Of a DNA stretch of 64,000 nt, positions 34,741-43,563 are shown piece after piece. The DNA lies in assembly GCA_965207755.1 (NCBI GenBank), contig OZ242297.1, positions 2,914,001-2,978,000 of the forward strand. The letters are read 5' to 3'. The notes under the pieces were generated by a model. The model saw only the letters and a list, made by a program, of their open reading frames with translations, searched no databases and had not been told where the DNA came from. The DNA comes from Aldehydirespirator sp028819505. GTDB taxonomy: Bacteria; Actinomycetota; Acidimicrobiia; Acidimicrobiales; Aldehydirespiratoraceae. Both the position numbers and the translations under genes were made by a program. Numbering within the stretch: the stretch's first letter is position 1; every line of letters starts with the position of its first letter.

Positions 34741-35008
34741 GGGCGTCGAGCATCCCACGGAGCTCTCCGGCACCGACGCGGTCTGGGCGTTCTTCACGCC
34801 GCTGATCATCTTCGCCGTGTTCTTCGTGCTGCAGATCGTCCTGCCCGCGAGGCGGGTCACCGGCTACGTCGAGGACCGCGTCACCGGCGAGCCCCGCAAC
34901 TACCGGCTCAACGGACTGCTGGTGTTCGTGATCGCCCACATCGTGTGGGCGTTCGAGATCGGCGGCCTGCCCCGCGACTGGTTCTACCCGGCATCTACTG
35001 AGAGTTAG
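34727..35008 (+). pseudogene. N-terminal remnant of an ERG4/ERG24-type sterol reductase-like membrane protein
   Basis: A 93-residue reading frame with two hydrophobic segments (VWAFFTPLIIFAVFFVLQIV; LNGLLVFVIAHIVWAF) and the sequence EPRNYRLNGLLVF. That resembles the LxYRxNG motif near the N-terminus of ERG4/ERG24 sterol C14/C24 reductases. Those proteins exceed 350 residues, while this one stops after PASTES, immediately before the repeat-rich end of the giant Calx-beta gene. I read it as a truncated gene, broken when the accessory island formed; a genuine small membrane protein is the alternative. Family assignment is from memory of the motif and is uncertain. Confidence 0.5.
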
Positions 35009-35090
35009 GCCGCCTGTCGGGAGAGAGGGGGCCGAGAGAGAGGGACCCAGGCGGCTGCGCCTTCCGTCGCCGCAACTCGAAAGAGGGGAC

Positions 35091-35128
35091 GGGCTAGTCG
35101 CTGAAGGGGAAGGGCTAGTCGCTGAAGG
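35091..35128. repeat. Duplicated 3' end of the giant Calx-beta gene
   Basis: GGGCTAGTCGCTGAAGG occurs at 35091-35107 and 35112-35128; the second copy contains the stop codon and encodes FSD-stop. Confidence 0.9.
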
Positions 35129-38100
35129 TGACGGTGCCTTGGGCGTAGCGGTTGGCCAAGCCGCTGCTCCAGACGAGGGCGAGAGCGAGCTGGTCCTCGC
35201 CGCCGATGGTCACGGTGACGGTGGCGGTGGCCTGGTCGGCTGTCAGGTTGACGAACCTGTTCTGGCCGATGTGGCCGTCGCGGACCGGGCTCAGCAGGAT
35301 CGTCGGGCTGCTGCTGGGGATGCAGCTGAGGCTGACCTCGAAGTCGACCGTCTGGTCGCTGCGGCTGGCCTCGGGGCTGCTGATCAACAGCTCCGGGCGG
35401 CCCTCGCAGGCGGTCAGAGTCGATCCGTCGGTCTGGTCTTGCTCGATGACAACCGGCGGATCATCATCATCCGCGACGGCAACGGTCGCGGCCTTCGACG
35501 TGCCGAGGTCATAGTCCGCGCCGTCGACGAGCGTCACTGTGACGGAGCCGTCGGGCTCGTCGGCCTGGTCGCCGCTGGTGGCGACCGTGAACGTCACGCT
35601 GCTGTGGCCCGGGGTGACCCGGACCGTGCGCCGGCCCGTGGCGGCGCCGAAGTCTCCGCTCGCGGCGACCGTGACCGTCACGTCGATCGCGCTCGCAGGC
35701 GACGGGCTGGCGCTGACTGTGAAGCTGGCCGCGCCGCCCTCGGTGACCCCGCCGCCGCCGCTGATGCTCACCACCGGCACCACCACCGGCGCGTCGTCGT
35801 CGTCGGCGACGCTCACCGTGGCCGTCACCGAGGACCCCAGGTCGTAGCCGGTCCCATCGACCAGCGTCGCCGTCACCGAGCCGTCGGCCTCGTCGGTCTG
35901 GTCGCCGGTCGTCGCGATCGTGAGCGTGGCGACGCCCGATGCCGGGATGGTGACCGTGCGCGAACCGGCCGCGACGCCGTAGTCGCCGACCGTTGCGACG
36001 GTGACCGTGACATCGAGGTCCGCCGTCGGCGCCGGACTGGCGCTCAGCGTGAACGTGAGGCTGCCGCCCTCGGTCACGCCGTCGCCGGCGCTGATGCTCA
36101 CCACCGGCACCACCACCGGCGCGTCGTCGTCGGCGACGCTCACCGTCGCCGCGCCCTGCGATGCCGACACCGTGTAGCCGCCGCCGGCTTCGACCGTGGC
36201 CGTCACCGAGCCGTCGGCCTCGTCCGCCCCGTCGTTCGTGGTGGCGACGGTGACGGTGACGCTGCCCGAAGCCGGGATGCTCACTGTGCGCCGGCCCGTC
36301 GCGGCGCCGTAGTCGCCGCTCTGTGACACGGTCACACTCACCGCCAGCGCCGACGCCGGCGCCGGGCTGGCCGTCAGCGTGAAGGTCGCCGCTGCGCCCT
36401 CGGTGACCCCGCCGCCCGCGGTGACGCTCACCTCCGGCGTCGGCGGCGGCGTGTTCTGCGAAGCCGCCTCGAGCGCGGTCAGCTCGGTCACCACCTCATC
36501 CCAGACGGGACTGCTGTGGGCGTCGGCCATCTGCTGGGCCTCAGCCGCGGTCATGGCGTCGCCGGTGACGCCCGTGCCGTCGTGCTCGCCGAAGGCGACC
36601 AGCACGCGGTTCCAGCGGTTCACGTGGGCCGTGCCGTGCTGGGTCTGCGACGCCAACTCCCCGACCTTCGCGACCACCGCCGGATCCACCGTGTAACCCG
36701 TCTGCTCCTCGACGACCGGATCGTCGTCGTCGGCGACATCGGCCGTCTGCGACGACTGCGCGCCCACCGTGTAGCCGCCGCCAGCGTCCACGGTCAGCGT
36801 GACCGAGCCGTCCGGCTCGTCCACATCGTCGTCCGTGGTCGTGACCGTCACCGTCGCGCTGCCCGACGCCGGGATCGTGACGCTGGCAGGCAGGGCGCCG
36901 AAGCCGAAGTCTCCCGACGCGGCCGCCGTGACGCTCACCGTCAGATCAGACGCCGGCGCAGGCGACGCCGTCAGCGTGAAGCTGACAGAGCCGCCCTCGC
37001 TGGCGCCTGAGGCGCCGGTGACATTGACCTCGGGCGTCGGCGGCGTCAGCTGCGGGACCGCCTCGAGCGCGGTCAACTCGGCGACCACCTGATCCCAGAC
37101 GGGGCTGGAATACCGGTTCGCCATCTCCTGCGCCTGCGCGGCCGTCATCGCACCGCCCGTGACGCCGGTGCCGTCGTGCTCGCCGAACGCGACCAGCACC
37201 CGGTTCCAGCGGTTGACGTGCGCCGCGCCGTGCTGCGTCTGCGCGGCCAAAGCTCTGACTGTTGCGATCACGTCCGGATCGACCGTATGAACGTTCAGGC
37301 CCTGGCTCGTCGCGTCATCATCGGCGACAGTCACCGTCTCGGACGGCGTCGAGCCGACCGTGTAACCGCTGCCCGCGTTCACAGTCAACGTGACCGAGCC
37401 GTCAGGCTCGTCGGTCTGATCATCCGCAGTCGCAATGCTCACAGTCGCGCTTCCCGAAGTCGGAACCGTCACGCTGGCAGGCAGCACGCCGAAGCCGAAG
37501 TCGCCAGCAGTGGTCGCCGTGACGCTCACGGCAAGGTCTGCCGCCGGGGCCGGCGTCGCGGTGAGCGTGAACGTGACCGTGTCTCCCTCAGTGCCGCCGA
37601 TGGCGCTGGTGATGTTTATTTCCGGCGTACCCGGAGGGCCGTCGTCGTTATCGGCAACCGGCACGCTGGCATGGCCTTGAGTCGCCGAGACGGTGTAGCC
37701 GACGCCCGGATCAGTGATGGTGACCGTGATTGAGCCGTCCGGCTCGTCGACTCCGTCGTCAAGGGTACTGAAACACCACTGAGCGCTGCCGCTGATGCGG
37801 TTGGTGCCGAAAACCTCCACATCACCGTACTCGAACCGCAAGAAGTCACCGTCCTGCGTCAGCGAGAACCTCACGTAATGGAGCGCCGTCGGCGCGGGTC
37901 TCAATGTGACAGCAAAACAAGCATCGCCGCCTTCGGTCACAGGCTTGCCGGCGGTTATGCTCGCTGTCGGCTCAGACACGTCGTCGTCTGCGACCGTTAC
38001 CGTAGCGGTTGCATGCGATGATGCGACGGTGTAGGCGCTGTCAGCGTCGATGCTGGCGGTGACCGACCCGTCGGATTCGACGGCACTGTCGTCGGTGGTA

Positions 38101-41100
38101 GGCACAGTGAGCGCGGCACTAGTGGCGCCGCCGCTGATGGTGACGGTCTGCTGGCCGGTTGCCGCGCCGAAGTCGCCGCTCTGCGTGACGGTCACGCTGA
38201 CGTCGAGGTCTGACGTTGGCGCTGGGGAAGCAGTAACGGTGAAAGCCGCGTCTTCGCCCTCGCCGATGCTGTTCTCGTCGGCGGTGATGCTCACCTCGGG
38301 GCGCGGCGGGTCGTCGTTGTCTTTGACGATCACGGTAGCCTCGACGGACGCGCCGCGGGCGTACTGCATGCCGCTGAAGAGGATGAACAGAGTTATGGAG
38401 CCGTCGGGCTCGTCTGTGCTGTCGTCGACGGTGGACACGGTGCGGCTCGCTTCGGTCTGGCCGGGCGGAATGTGGAAATTGATTGGAATGCTGACCGCGA
38501 AAGCGCCCCTGAGCTTGTGCTGACTTTGCAGGGCAGCGCCGTAGTTCCCGATCTGCCTGGTGTGAGCAGGCACAGTAACCCATGAGTCGACCGGTTTGCT
38601 TAGACGGGCAGTAAAGGTCGCAGTGCCGCCTTCGGTGATGTCGCCGGTGGAGGCGATCTGGGCTACGGGCCGGGGCCACGGGGTCTGGTCGCGCACGGTC
38701 CCTGTGGCGATGTGGGTGCCCCATGTGGCCGTGTCGGGTTGGAGGGCGGTGCGGGTGTAGTGCTCCCTGGTGTAGTCGCCGCGGGCGAGGCGCATGGTGA
38801 TGGTGCGGTCCTGGCCGCTGTTGGTGCTCAGGGTGGGCACCGTGATGAACTGGTCTCGTGCTCCCGCCGGGACGGTGATCTGCTGCTCGCCCAGGTCGGC
38901 GGCGGCCACAACGCCTCCGTCGGCGGTCAGTTCGTAGGTGACGACAGTGTCGGCCTTGAAGGCGTAGTCGGCGGAGAGGTAGAACGTGACCGGCTCCCCC
39001 GCGTATATGGGGCTCTGGCGGCCGCCCAGTGACACCGTCGGCGATTCGTGGTCGGGGCCGTCGAGCACCGTCACCCGGTCGTAGTCGGGGGTGCCGGTCC
39101 CGTACTTGAGCGAGTCCCAGTCGGGGTAGTACGGATCCAGCGAGCCGTCGGGGTTGCCGATGTTGGCGATGCCTTCGGTCCTGATCAGACCCGGGGTGAG
39201 GAACGCCGCCCAGATCTCGCCGTCGATGTCGGCGGCGTCGGCGCGCGTCTCGATGACGAAGTCGGCTCCGGTCTCGCCGGCGGGGACGGTCACGATCTGC
39301 AAGCCTGTGCCGCGCTCGTCTTGGAACCAGGCGCCGAGCTCGGCGCGCCCGCGGTCGAGTGGGCTGTGCTCATAGGACACCCACAAGTTGACGTCGGTGT
39401 CCTCTTTGAACACGGATCCGGAGCGCAGCTCGACGGTGATCGGCTCGCCCTCGACGATCGACGCCTCCTTGATGCGCAAGTGTACCCACGGGCGTTGTTG
39501 GCCCTCGTCGTCGCGGATCACGCCTTCGGCTGTGCTGGGGTCGCCCAGGGCGGCGTCGACGGGGTCGCTGAGCGTCGCGGTGAGGATCTCGTGGACCTCG
39601 TCTTCGGTGTCGCCTCTGATCTCCACGACGATCTCGGCTGTGGTCTGCCCGGCGGGTATCGTCAGCGTGCTGCCGGCCGGCGCGATGTAGTCGTCGCCGG
39701 CGGTGGCGGTCTCGCTGGCGACCGCGAAGCTCACAGCGACATCCTTGCCGCTGGCCTCAGACAGCGCCACGGGGAACACCATGTCGGTCGTGGCCGCCGG
39801 GTCGTCGCCCTCGGCGACGTCGGCGGCGCCGGCGACAGTGACAGACGGCTGCGGGTCGGCGGCGTCTTCGTTGATCGTGCCGACCGCGGCCGGGTCGGCG
39901 GCCAGCACAGCGTTGTGGGGGTTCGACAGCACGATCTTGAAAGTCTCGGCGTGCTCGTCGACGCCGTCGTCGACGGTGCTCACCTCGACCTGCACAGACT
40001 GCGCGCCGGCGGGTACCACCACGGTCCGCCCCGCGACCGGCGTGTAGTCGTCGCCGGCCGCCGCGGGGTGCGCGCCCGACGTGTCGTCCCCGGTCGCCCA
40101 GTCGAAGGTCACGTCTTGGCCTGAGGGTTGCGACAGCGACACGATGAAGGCCGCGCCGTCGCCCTCGTCGGCGGCGCCGTCCGCGACCGACAGCGTCGGC
40201 GGGCCGTCGTCGTCGGTGATCCGCCCCGACACCGACACGCCGCCCTCTGGCAGGTCCGCGTGGTCCGCGCCCAACAGCGTCAGCACCACCGTCTCAGACG
40301 CGCCCTCGTCGATACTGTCTCCGCGCACCGGGACCGTCACTGTCCCTGTGGTCGATCCTGCCTCGATGGTCAGCGACAGCGGCGGCGTGTCGTAGTCGGT
40401 GCCCGCAGTCGCGGTGCCGCCCAGCGCATACCAGACGGTCACGTCCTTGCCCGACACAGCCGACAGGCCCACGTCGAAGTCCATGCCGGTCGTGGCAGCA
40501 GGATCGTCGCCCTCCTGCACGGCCGCCGCGTCGGCGACTGACAGCACGGGAACGCGGGCGTCGTCGTTGTCGGTGATCGTCAGCCGCGGGTAGAAGAACG
40601 TGTAGCCGCCGTGCGCGTTCCACAACTCGCCGGTGTTCGCGACGCGGTTGAGGTCATAGCCGAGCGCGACCGCCTCGTCGAACTCGTCGAGGCCGTCGTC
40701 GGTGATCGTCGCCTTGAACGTGTTCGAGCCGCTGTTGCGGCCCGCGGCGATAGCGATATCGACACCGACCTCGCCCTCGACCGCGTCGCGCAGCGCGATG
40801 TCGGCACCCGGCGCAGCGGTATGCCCGCCGCCGGGGATCCTCAAGCCCCCCACCCTCGACTCCACCAACACCGCCGAATCGGCCGTCGCGCCGCCGCCCA
40901 GCGACGCCGTCAACGTGTAGGTCATCTCCGCAGTCACCGACTCCGACACACTCGACGGCGACAGCGACAACACCACATGAGACGCCCTGTCGTCATCGAA
41001 GATGCGCCCCGTCGCCTCCCCCGCGCCCGGCGCGACCGTCGCGTTGGCCGGCGACCCCAACGTCACGACCACCGTCTCATGGTCCTCGCCCAAAGGATCC

Positions 41101-41930
41101 GAGAACGTCGTCACCGCGATCTCCCCCCACAACTCGCCCGCCGCGATCACCACCTGCTTCACGTCGGGGTCGTCATAATCCACACCGGCAGTAGCGGTCC
41201 CGCCCAGCGTGTAGGGCACCGTCACGTCCACACCGCTCACCGCCGACAGATACACGCGATAGACGATGTCCGCGGACTCCGAGCTCGAGCCGCCCTCCAA
41301 CGTCAGTTCCGCGTCGTCCACAGCGCCCGCTGTGGGCGACTGATGCAACCCCACCAGCGGCACCGGATCGTCCTCCACGACCGTGCCCACCGCCCGGCCA
41401 ACCGAACCGACACGCGCCACGCCCTCCACAACCCCCGAGATCTCCACCGCGAACGTCTCATCGCCCTCATAGAGCCCATCCTCGACCGTCAGAACCCAAA
41501 ACCACGCCCCCGACGAACCCGCATGGATCCTCACACGCGCCCCCGACACCGACCCGAAATCCGAACCCGCCGACGCCGCCACAGCACCCGGCCGCCGATC
41601 GGCCGCAGTCCCCAACTCCACCACCACATCAGACGCCAACACCGGACTCAACCCCACCCAGAACCCCAGCGCCTCCCCCTCAACCGCCGAAGCCTCCGAG
41701 ATCGACACCACACCGACACCGCCCTGCGCACCAGCCCCCTCTGTCAACACCAGCGCCGGCAACAGCACCAAACCCACCAACACCCCCAACCCCGCCACAC
41801 GCAACCAACCACCGCCAACCCCACGACCACCCACCCGCACGCCGCGCCCCGTCACACGCAGCCAACCACCACCAACCCCGCGACCGCCCCGACACCGAAC
41901 CCGGCCACACGCAGCACGCACTCTCCCCAA
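35115..41930 (-). CDS. Giant secreted Calx-beta repeat protein
   Basis: About 2,271 residues from the TTG at 41930, which has AGGAGAAGGAG just upstream; a GTG at 41921 or an open frame back to 42197 are alternatives. A basic leader and hydrophobic segment ending LTEGAGAQG look like a signal peptide. Then come about 16 Calx-beta-like repeats, each with a VTEG-type start, DEPDGSVT-type middle and ADDD end. In the C-terminal third the repeat period is 330 bp. Two copies of a roughly 75-residue module (HVNRWNRVLVAFGEHDGTG core) interrupt the repeats, and a 105-residue cysteine-containing domain ends ANRYAQGTVTFSD. No catalytic domain is visible. Calx-beta repeats usually bind calcium and build extended surface or adhesive proteins. 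It shares modules and C-terminus with the convertase at 43564-50043. Confidence 0.85.
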   Translation of the reverse strand: MGRVRAACGRVRCRGGRGVGGGWLRVTGRGVRVGGRGVGGGWLRVAGLGVLVGLVLLPALVLTEGAGAQGGVGVVSISEASAVEGEALGFWVGLSPVLASDVVVELGTAADRRPGAVAASAGSDFGSVSGARVRIHAGSSGAWFWVLTVEDGLYEGDETFAVEISGVVEGVARVGSVGRAVGTVVEDDPVPLVGLHQSPTAGAVDDAELTLEGGSSSESADIVYRVYLSAVSGVDVTVPYTLGGTATAGVDYDDPDVKQVVIAAGELWGEIAVTTFSDPLGEDHETVVVTLGSPANATVAPGAGEATGRIFDDDRASHVVLSLSPSSVSESVTAEMTYTLTASLGGGATADSAVLVESRVGGLRIPGGGHTAAPGADIALRDAVEGEVGVDIAIAAGRNSGSNTFKATITDDGLDEFDEAVALGYDLNRVANTGELWNAHGGYTFFYPRLTITDNDDARVPVLSVADAAAVQEGDDPAATTGMDFDVGLSAVSGKDVTVWYALGGTATAGTDYDTPPLSLTIEAGSTTGTVTVPVRGDSIDEGASETVVLTLLGADHADLPEGGVSVSGRITDDDGPPTLSVADGAADEGDGAAFIVSLSQPSGQDVTFDWATGDDTSGAHPAAAGDDYTPVAGRTVVVPAGAQSVQVEVSTVDDGVDEHAETFKIVLSNPHNAVLAADPAAVGTINEDAADPQPSVTVAGAADVAEGDDPAATTDMVFPVALSEASGKDVAVSFAVASETATAGDDYIAPAGSTLTIPAGQTTAEIVVEIRGDTEDEVHEILTATLSDPVDAALGDPSTAEGVIRDDEGQQRPWVHLRIKEASIVEGEPITVELRSGSVFKEDTDVNLWVSYEHSPLDRGRAELGAWFQDERGTGLQIVTVPAGETGADFVIETRADAADIDGEIWAAFLTPGLIRTEGIANIGNPDGSLDPYYPDWDSLKYGTGTPDYDRVTVLDGPDHESPTVSLGGRQSPIYAGEPVTFYLSADYAFKADTVVTYELTADGGVVAAADLGEQQITVPAGARDQFITVPTLSTNSGQDRTITMRLARGDYTREHYTRTALQPDTATWGTHIATGTVRDQTPWPRPVAQIASTGDITEGGTATFTARLSKPVDSWVTVPAHTRQIGNYGAALQSQHKLRGAFAVSIPINFHIPPGQTEASRTVSTVDDSTDEPDGSITLFILFSGMQYARGASVEATVIVKDNDDPPRPEVSITADENSIGEGEDAAFTVTASPAPTSDLDVSVTVTQSGDFGAATGQQTVTISGGATSAALTVPTTDDSAVESDGSVTASIDADSAYTVASSHATATVTVADDDVSEPTASITAGKPVTEGGDACFAVTLRPAPTALHYVRFSLTQDGDFLRFEYGDVEVFGTNRISGSAQWCFSTLDDGVDEPDGSITVTITDPGVGYTVSATQGHASVPVADNDDGPPGTPEINITSAIGGTEGDTVTFTLTATPAPAADLAVSVTATTAGDFGFGVLPASVTVPTSGSATVSIATADDQTDEPDGSVTLTVNAGSGYTVGSTPSETVTVADDDATSQGLNVHTVDPDVIATVRALAAQTQHGAAHVNRWNRVLVAFGEHDGTGVTGGAMTAAQAQEMANRYSSPVWDQVVAELTALEAVPQLTPPTPEVNVTGASGASEGGSVSFTLTASPAPASDLTVSVTAAASGDFGFGALPASVTIPASGSATVTVTTTDDDVDEPDGSVTLTVDAGGGYTVGAQSSQTADVADDDDPVVEEQTGYTVDPAVVAKVGELASQTQHGTAHVNRWNRVLVAFGEHDGTGVTGDAMTAAEAQQMADAHSSPVWDEVVTELTALEAASQNTPPPTPEVSVTAGGGVTEGAAATFTLTASPAPASALAVSVTVSQSGDYGAATGRRTVSIPASGSVTVTVATTNDGADEADGSVTATVEAGGGYTVSASQGAATVSVADDDAPVVVPVVSISAGDGVTEGGSLTFTLSASPAPTADLDVTVTVATVGDYGVAAGSRTVTIPASGVATLTIATTGDQTDEADGSVTATLVDGTGYDLGSSVTATVSVADDDDAPVVVPVVSISGGGGVTEGGAASFTVSASPSPASAIDVTVTVAASGDFGAATGRRTVRVTPGHSSVTFTVATSGDQADEPDGSVTVTLVDGADYDLGTSKAATVAVADDDDPPVVIEQDQTDGSTLTACEGRPELLISSPEASRSDQTVDFEVSLSCIPSSSPTILLSPVRDGHIGQNRFVNLTADQATATVTVTIGGEDQLALALVWSSGLANRYAQGTVTFSD
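36457..36699 (-). repeat. Inter-Calx module, copy in giant protein
   Basis: Encodes YTVDPAVVAKVGELASQTQH, then the HVNRWNRVLVAFGEHDGTG core and a MTAAEAQQMADAHSSPVWDE tail. One of four copies in the window (others at 37057, 45228 and 46126). Confidence 0.85.
37057..37295 (-). repeat. Inter-Calx module, second copy in giant protein
   Basis: Encodes HTVDPDVIATVRALAAQTQH, the same HVNRWNRVLVAFGEHDGTG core and MTAAQAQEMANRYSSPVWDQ. Most diverged copy at its ends. Confidence 0.85.
41796..41889. repeat. 57-bp in-frame duplication at the 5' end of the giant gene
   Basis: Blocks beginning CACACGCA at 41796 and 41853 match over about 37 bases. They duplicate the peptide RGVGGGWLRV ahead of the signal-peptide core and lengthen the basic leader by 19 residues. 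Confidence 0.85.
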
Positions 41931-42045
41931 CCCACTCCTTCTCCTAACCGCCCAATAGATGACCACCGCCAGCCCGATCAGGCCGGCCGCACTCGACACC
42001 CCCACAATACAACACCAACAACCAGCCACAAACCACCCGCCGCCA

Positions 42046-42072
42046 CCCCCCACCCCCCACCCCCCCCCCCCC
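42046..42072. repeat. Poly-C/poly-G tract (C6-A-C6-A-C13)
   Basis: Runs of 6, 6 and 13 cytosines separated by single A bases, the only long homopolymer in the window. It lies 116-142 bases upstream of the chosen start of the giant gene and within its open frame. Such tracts mutate by slippage, so they could switch expression or reading frame. Confidence 0.85.
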
Positions 42073-42153
42073 AACCGCCGGGAGCGGCCGCCGGCAGCGG
42101 CAACCACCGACTCAAGAACGCCCTGTTCACCGCAGCCTTCGTCGCCACCCAGC

Positions 42154-42327
42154 ACGACCCGGACGGCCACCGTCGCGCTCAACGCCGCGACGGCCACCTA
42201 CACCATCGCCGCCAGCGACGACAGCACCGACGGGGCGGACGGCTCCGTCACAGCCACAGTGCAACGCGGCGCCGGCTACACCGTGGGCACACCGGCATCG
42301 GCCACGGTCGGCCGAGGCGGCAACCCG
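42154..42327 (+). pseudogene. Calx-beta repeat fragment on the opposite strand
   Basis: The plus strand here encodes TATYTIAASDDSTDGADGSV followed by TATVQRGAGYTVGTPASATV, the second half of a Calx-beta repeat of the same type as in both giant genes. There is no start, no first half and no continuing repeat. It is a leftover piece in opposite orientation to the flanking giants, evidence of rearrangement between them. Confidence 0.75.
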
Positions 42328-42363
42328 CGTCCCGGTCGCCGTCGAGCGGCGCTGATTATCGGT

Positions 42364-42369
42364 TATGAT
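42364..42369 (+). promoter_or_regulatory. Probable -10 box of the nucleotidyltransferase/HTH pair
   Basis: TATGAT in an unusually AT-rich patch (GATTATCGGTTATGATAAGC). A transcript starting about seven bases later would begin at or near the in-frame GTG at 42377, giving a leaderless message; the ATG at 42365 would then lie inside the promoter. Confidence 0.45.
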
Positions 42370-43066
42370 AAGCAGCGTGAGTGAGATGAGGCCGACGCTG
42401 CGGCGGGTGATGGAGTCGGCGGCGCGCCTGCAGTCGGTCGTGCCTGAAGCGGTGCTAGTGGGAGGATCGGCCGCGGCACTGCATGCCGGCCACCGCGACT
42501 CCCTCGACCACGACCATGTCCTGGCCGATCTGGTCGACCGGTATGAGGCGGTCCTGGAGGCGGTGGAGGCGACTGAGGGGTGGGCGACGTCAGTGCGTGC
42601 CTCGAAGCCGCCGTTCACCATCATGGGGCGCCTCGACGGGATCGAGGCCGGACTCCGCCAGATGCGCCGGGTCAGGCCGCTGGAGACCGTCGAGGTCGCC
42701 GTCGGCCCCGGCGCGGTCGTGGTGGTGCCGACGGCGGCGGAGGCCCTGCGGGTCAAGGCCTTCCTGGTGGTGCAGCGCAACGTGGTGCGCGACTTCATCG
42801 ACGTCGTCGCGCTCGCCGGCCACATCGGCGAGGATGCCGCCGCCGGGGCGCTCTCGGGTATCGACGGCTACTACGTCGACCGGTCCGGCGAGCCGGCGTC
42901 GGTGCTCACCTCGTTGGTGGTCGCGCTGGCGGAGCCGTCGCCGCGTGACGTCGACGTGATCGGCGAGCTCGCTCGCTACAGGGGCCTCGACCCGCGCTGG
43001 CACCGATGGCCCGACGTGGTGGACGCGTGCCGGGCGCTGGCCCTGCGACTGAGCGGTGCGGTGTGA
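42365..43066 (+). CDS. Nucleotidyltransferase-like protein (AbiEii-type), possible toxin
   Basis: Up to 233 residues from the ATG at 42365; in-frame starts at 42377 (GTG) and 42386 (ATG) are as likely given the -10 box at 42364. The sequence LVGGSAAALHAGHRDSLDHD matches the GGS...R-S-D-x-D pattern of AbiEii/MNT-type nucleotidyltransferases. A conserved KAFLVVQRNVVRDFIDVVAL helix follows, also typical. The gene overlaps a helix-turn-helix gene by four bases (GTGA), so it is probably a two-gene toxin-antitoxin-like unit. Order is reversed from the classical abiEi-abiEii. It lies between two giant repeat genes on the other strand. Confidence 0.75.
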   Translation: MISSVSEMRPTLRRVMESAARLQSVVPEAVLVGGSAAALHAGHRDSLDHDHVLADLVDRYEAVLEAVEATEGWATSVRASKPPFTIMGRLDGIEAGLRQMRRVRPLETVEVAVGPGAVVVVPTAAEALRVKAFLVVQRNVVRDFIDVVALAGHIGEDAAAGALSGIDGYYVDRSGEPASVLTSLVVALAEPSPRDVDVIGELARYRGLDPRWHRWPDVVDACRALALRLSGAV

Positions 43067-43539
43067 GCGGGTTGCGGTTCCGCAACGTCGACGCCGAGGC
43101 GGCCGACGACGTCGGCACCTGGCCCTATGAGGCGCTGGTGGCCGCGATAGACCGCGGCCTGGTCCCTGACTGGCGGCCCGTCTTCGCGCAGATCCGGCTG
43201 GCGCCGTGGGGGACCGTGGCCCGCAGGGTCGAGCGCTACCTCTCCTACCGCGACCCCGACGGCGTGAGCACGCTCTTCGCGCTGGCGATCGAACACGCCC
43301 GCAAGCAGGCCCAGCGTGCCGACCGGGCCGAGGTGGCAGCCCGCGTCCGGGCCGCCGTCGAGCGGACCGGAAAGACGAAGGCGGAGTTCGCGGCAGCGGT
43401 GGGCACCAGCGCGTCGCGGCTCAGCACATACCTCAACGGCAAGGTAACCCCCTCGGCGGCGCTGCTGGTGCGCATCGAGCGCACCGCGGACTCATGCGAG
43501 AGCGCATCGCACATCTCCTATTGCATCACCGCGCAGTAG
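43063..43539 (+). CDS. Helix-turn-helix protein, possible antitoxin
   Basis: A 158-residue protein from the GTG at 43063 that overlaps the preceding stop. The C-terminal half has an XRE-type helix-turn-helix (RTGKTKAEFAAAVGTSASRL then STYLNGKVTPSAALLVRIE). The N-terminal half (about 15-75: WPYEALVAAIDRGLVPDW, PWGTVARRVERYLSYRDPD) recurs, as I recall, in proteins paired with nucleotidyltransferase-type partners. Likely the regulator or antitoxin of the upstream gene. Its end converges with the convertase gene, 24 bases apart. Confidence 0.75.
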   Translation: MSGLRFRNVDAEAADDVGTWPYEALVAAIDRGLVPDWRPVFAQIRLAPWGTVARRVERYLSYRDPDGVSTLFALAIEHARKQAQRADRAEVAARVRAAVERTGKTKAEFAAAVGTSASRLSTYLNGKVTPSAALLVRIERTADSCESASHISYCITAQ

Positions 43540-43563
43540 ACAGCCCGGCACTGCGCTCCGACG

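Noticed and set aside
35139..40124. Long plus-strand reading frames opposite the giant gene rich in Arg, His and Asp
   Set aside because: They mirror the repeat structure of the minus-strand Calx-beta gene and have no recognisable domain; GC-rich antisense shadows.
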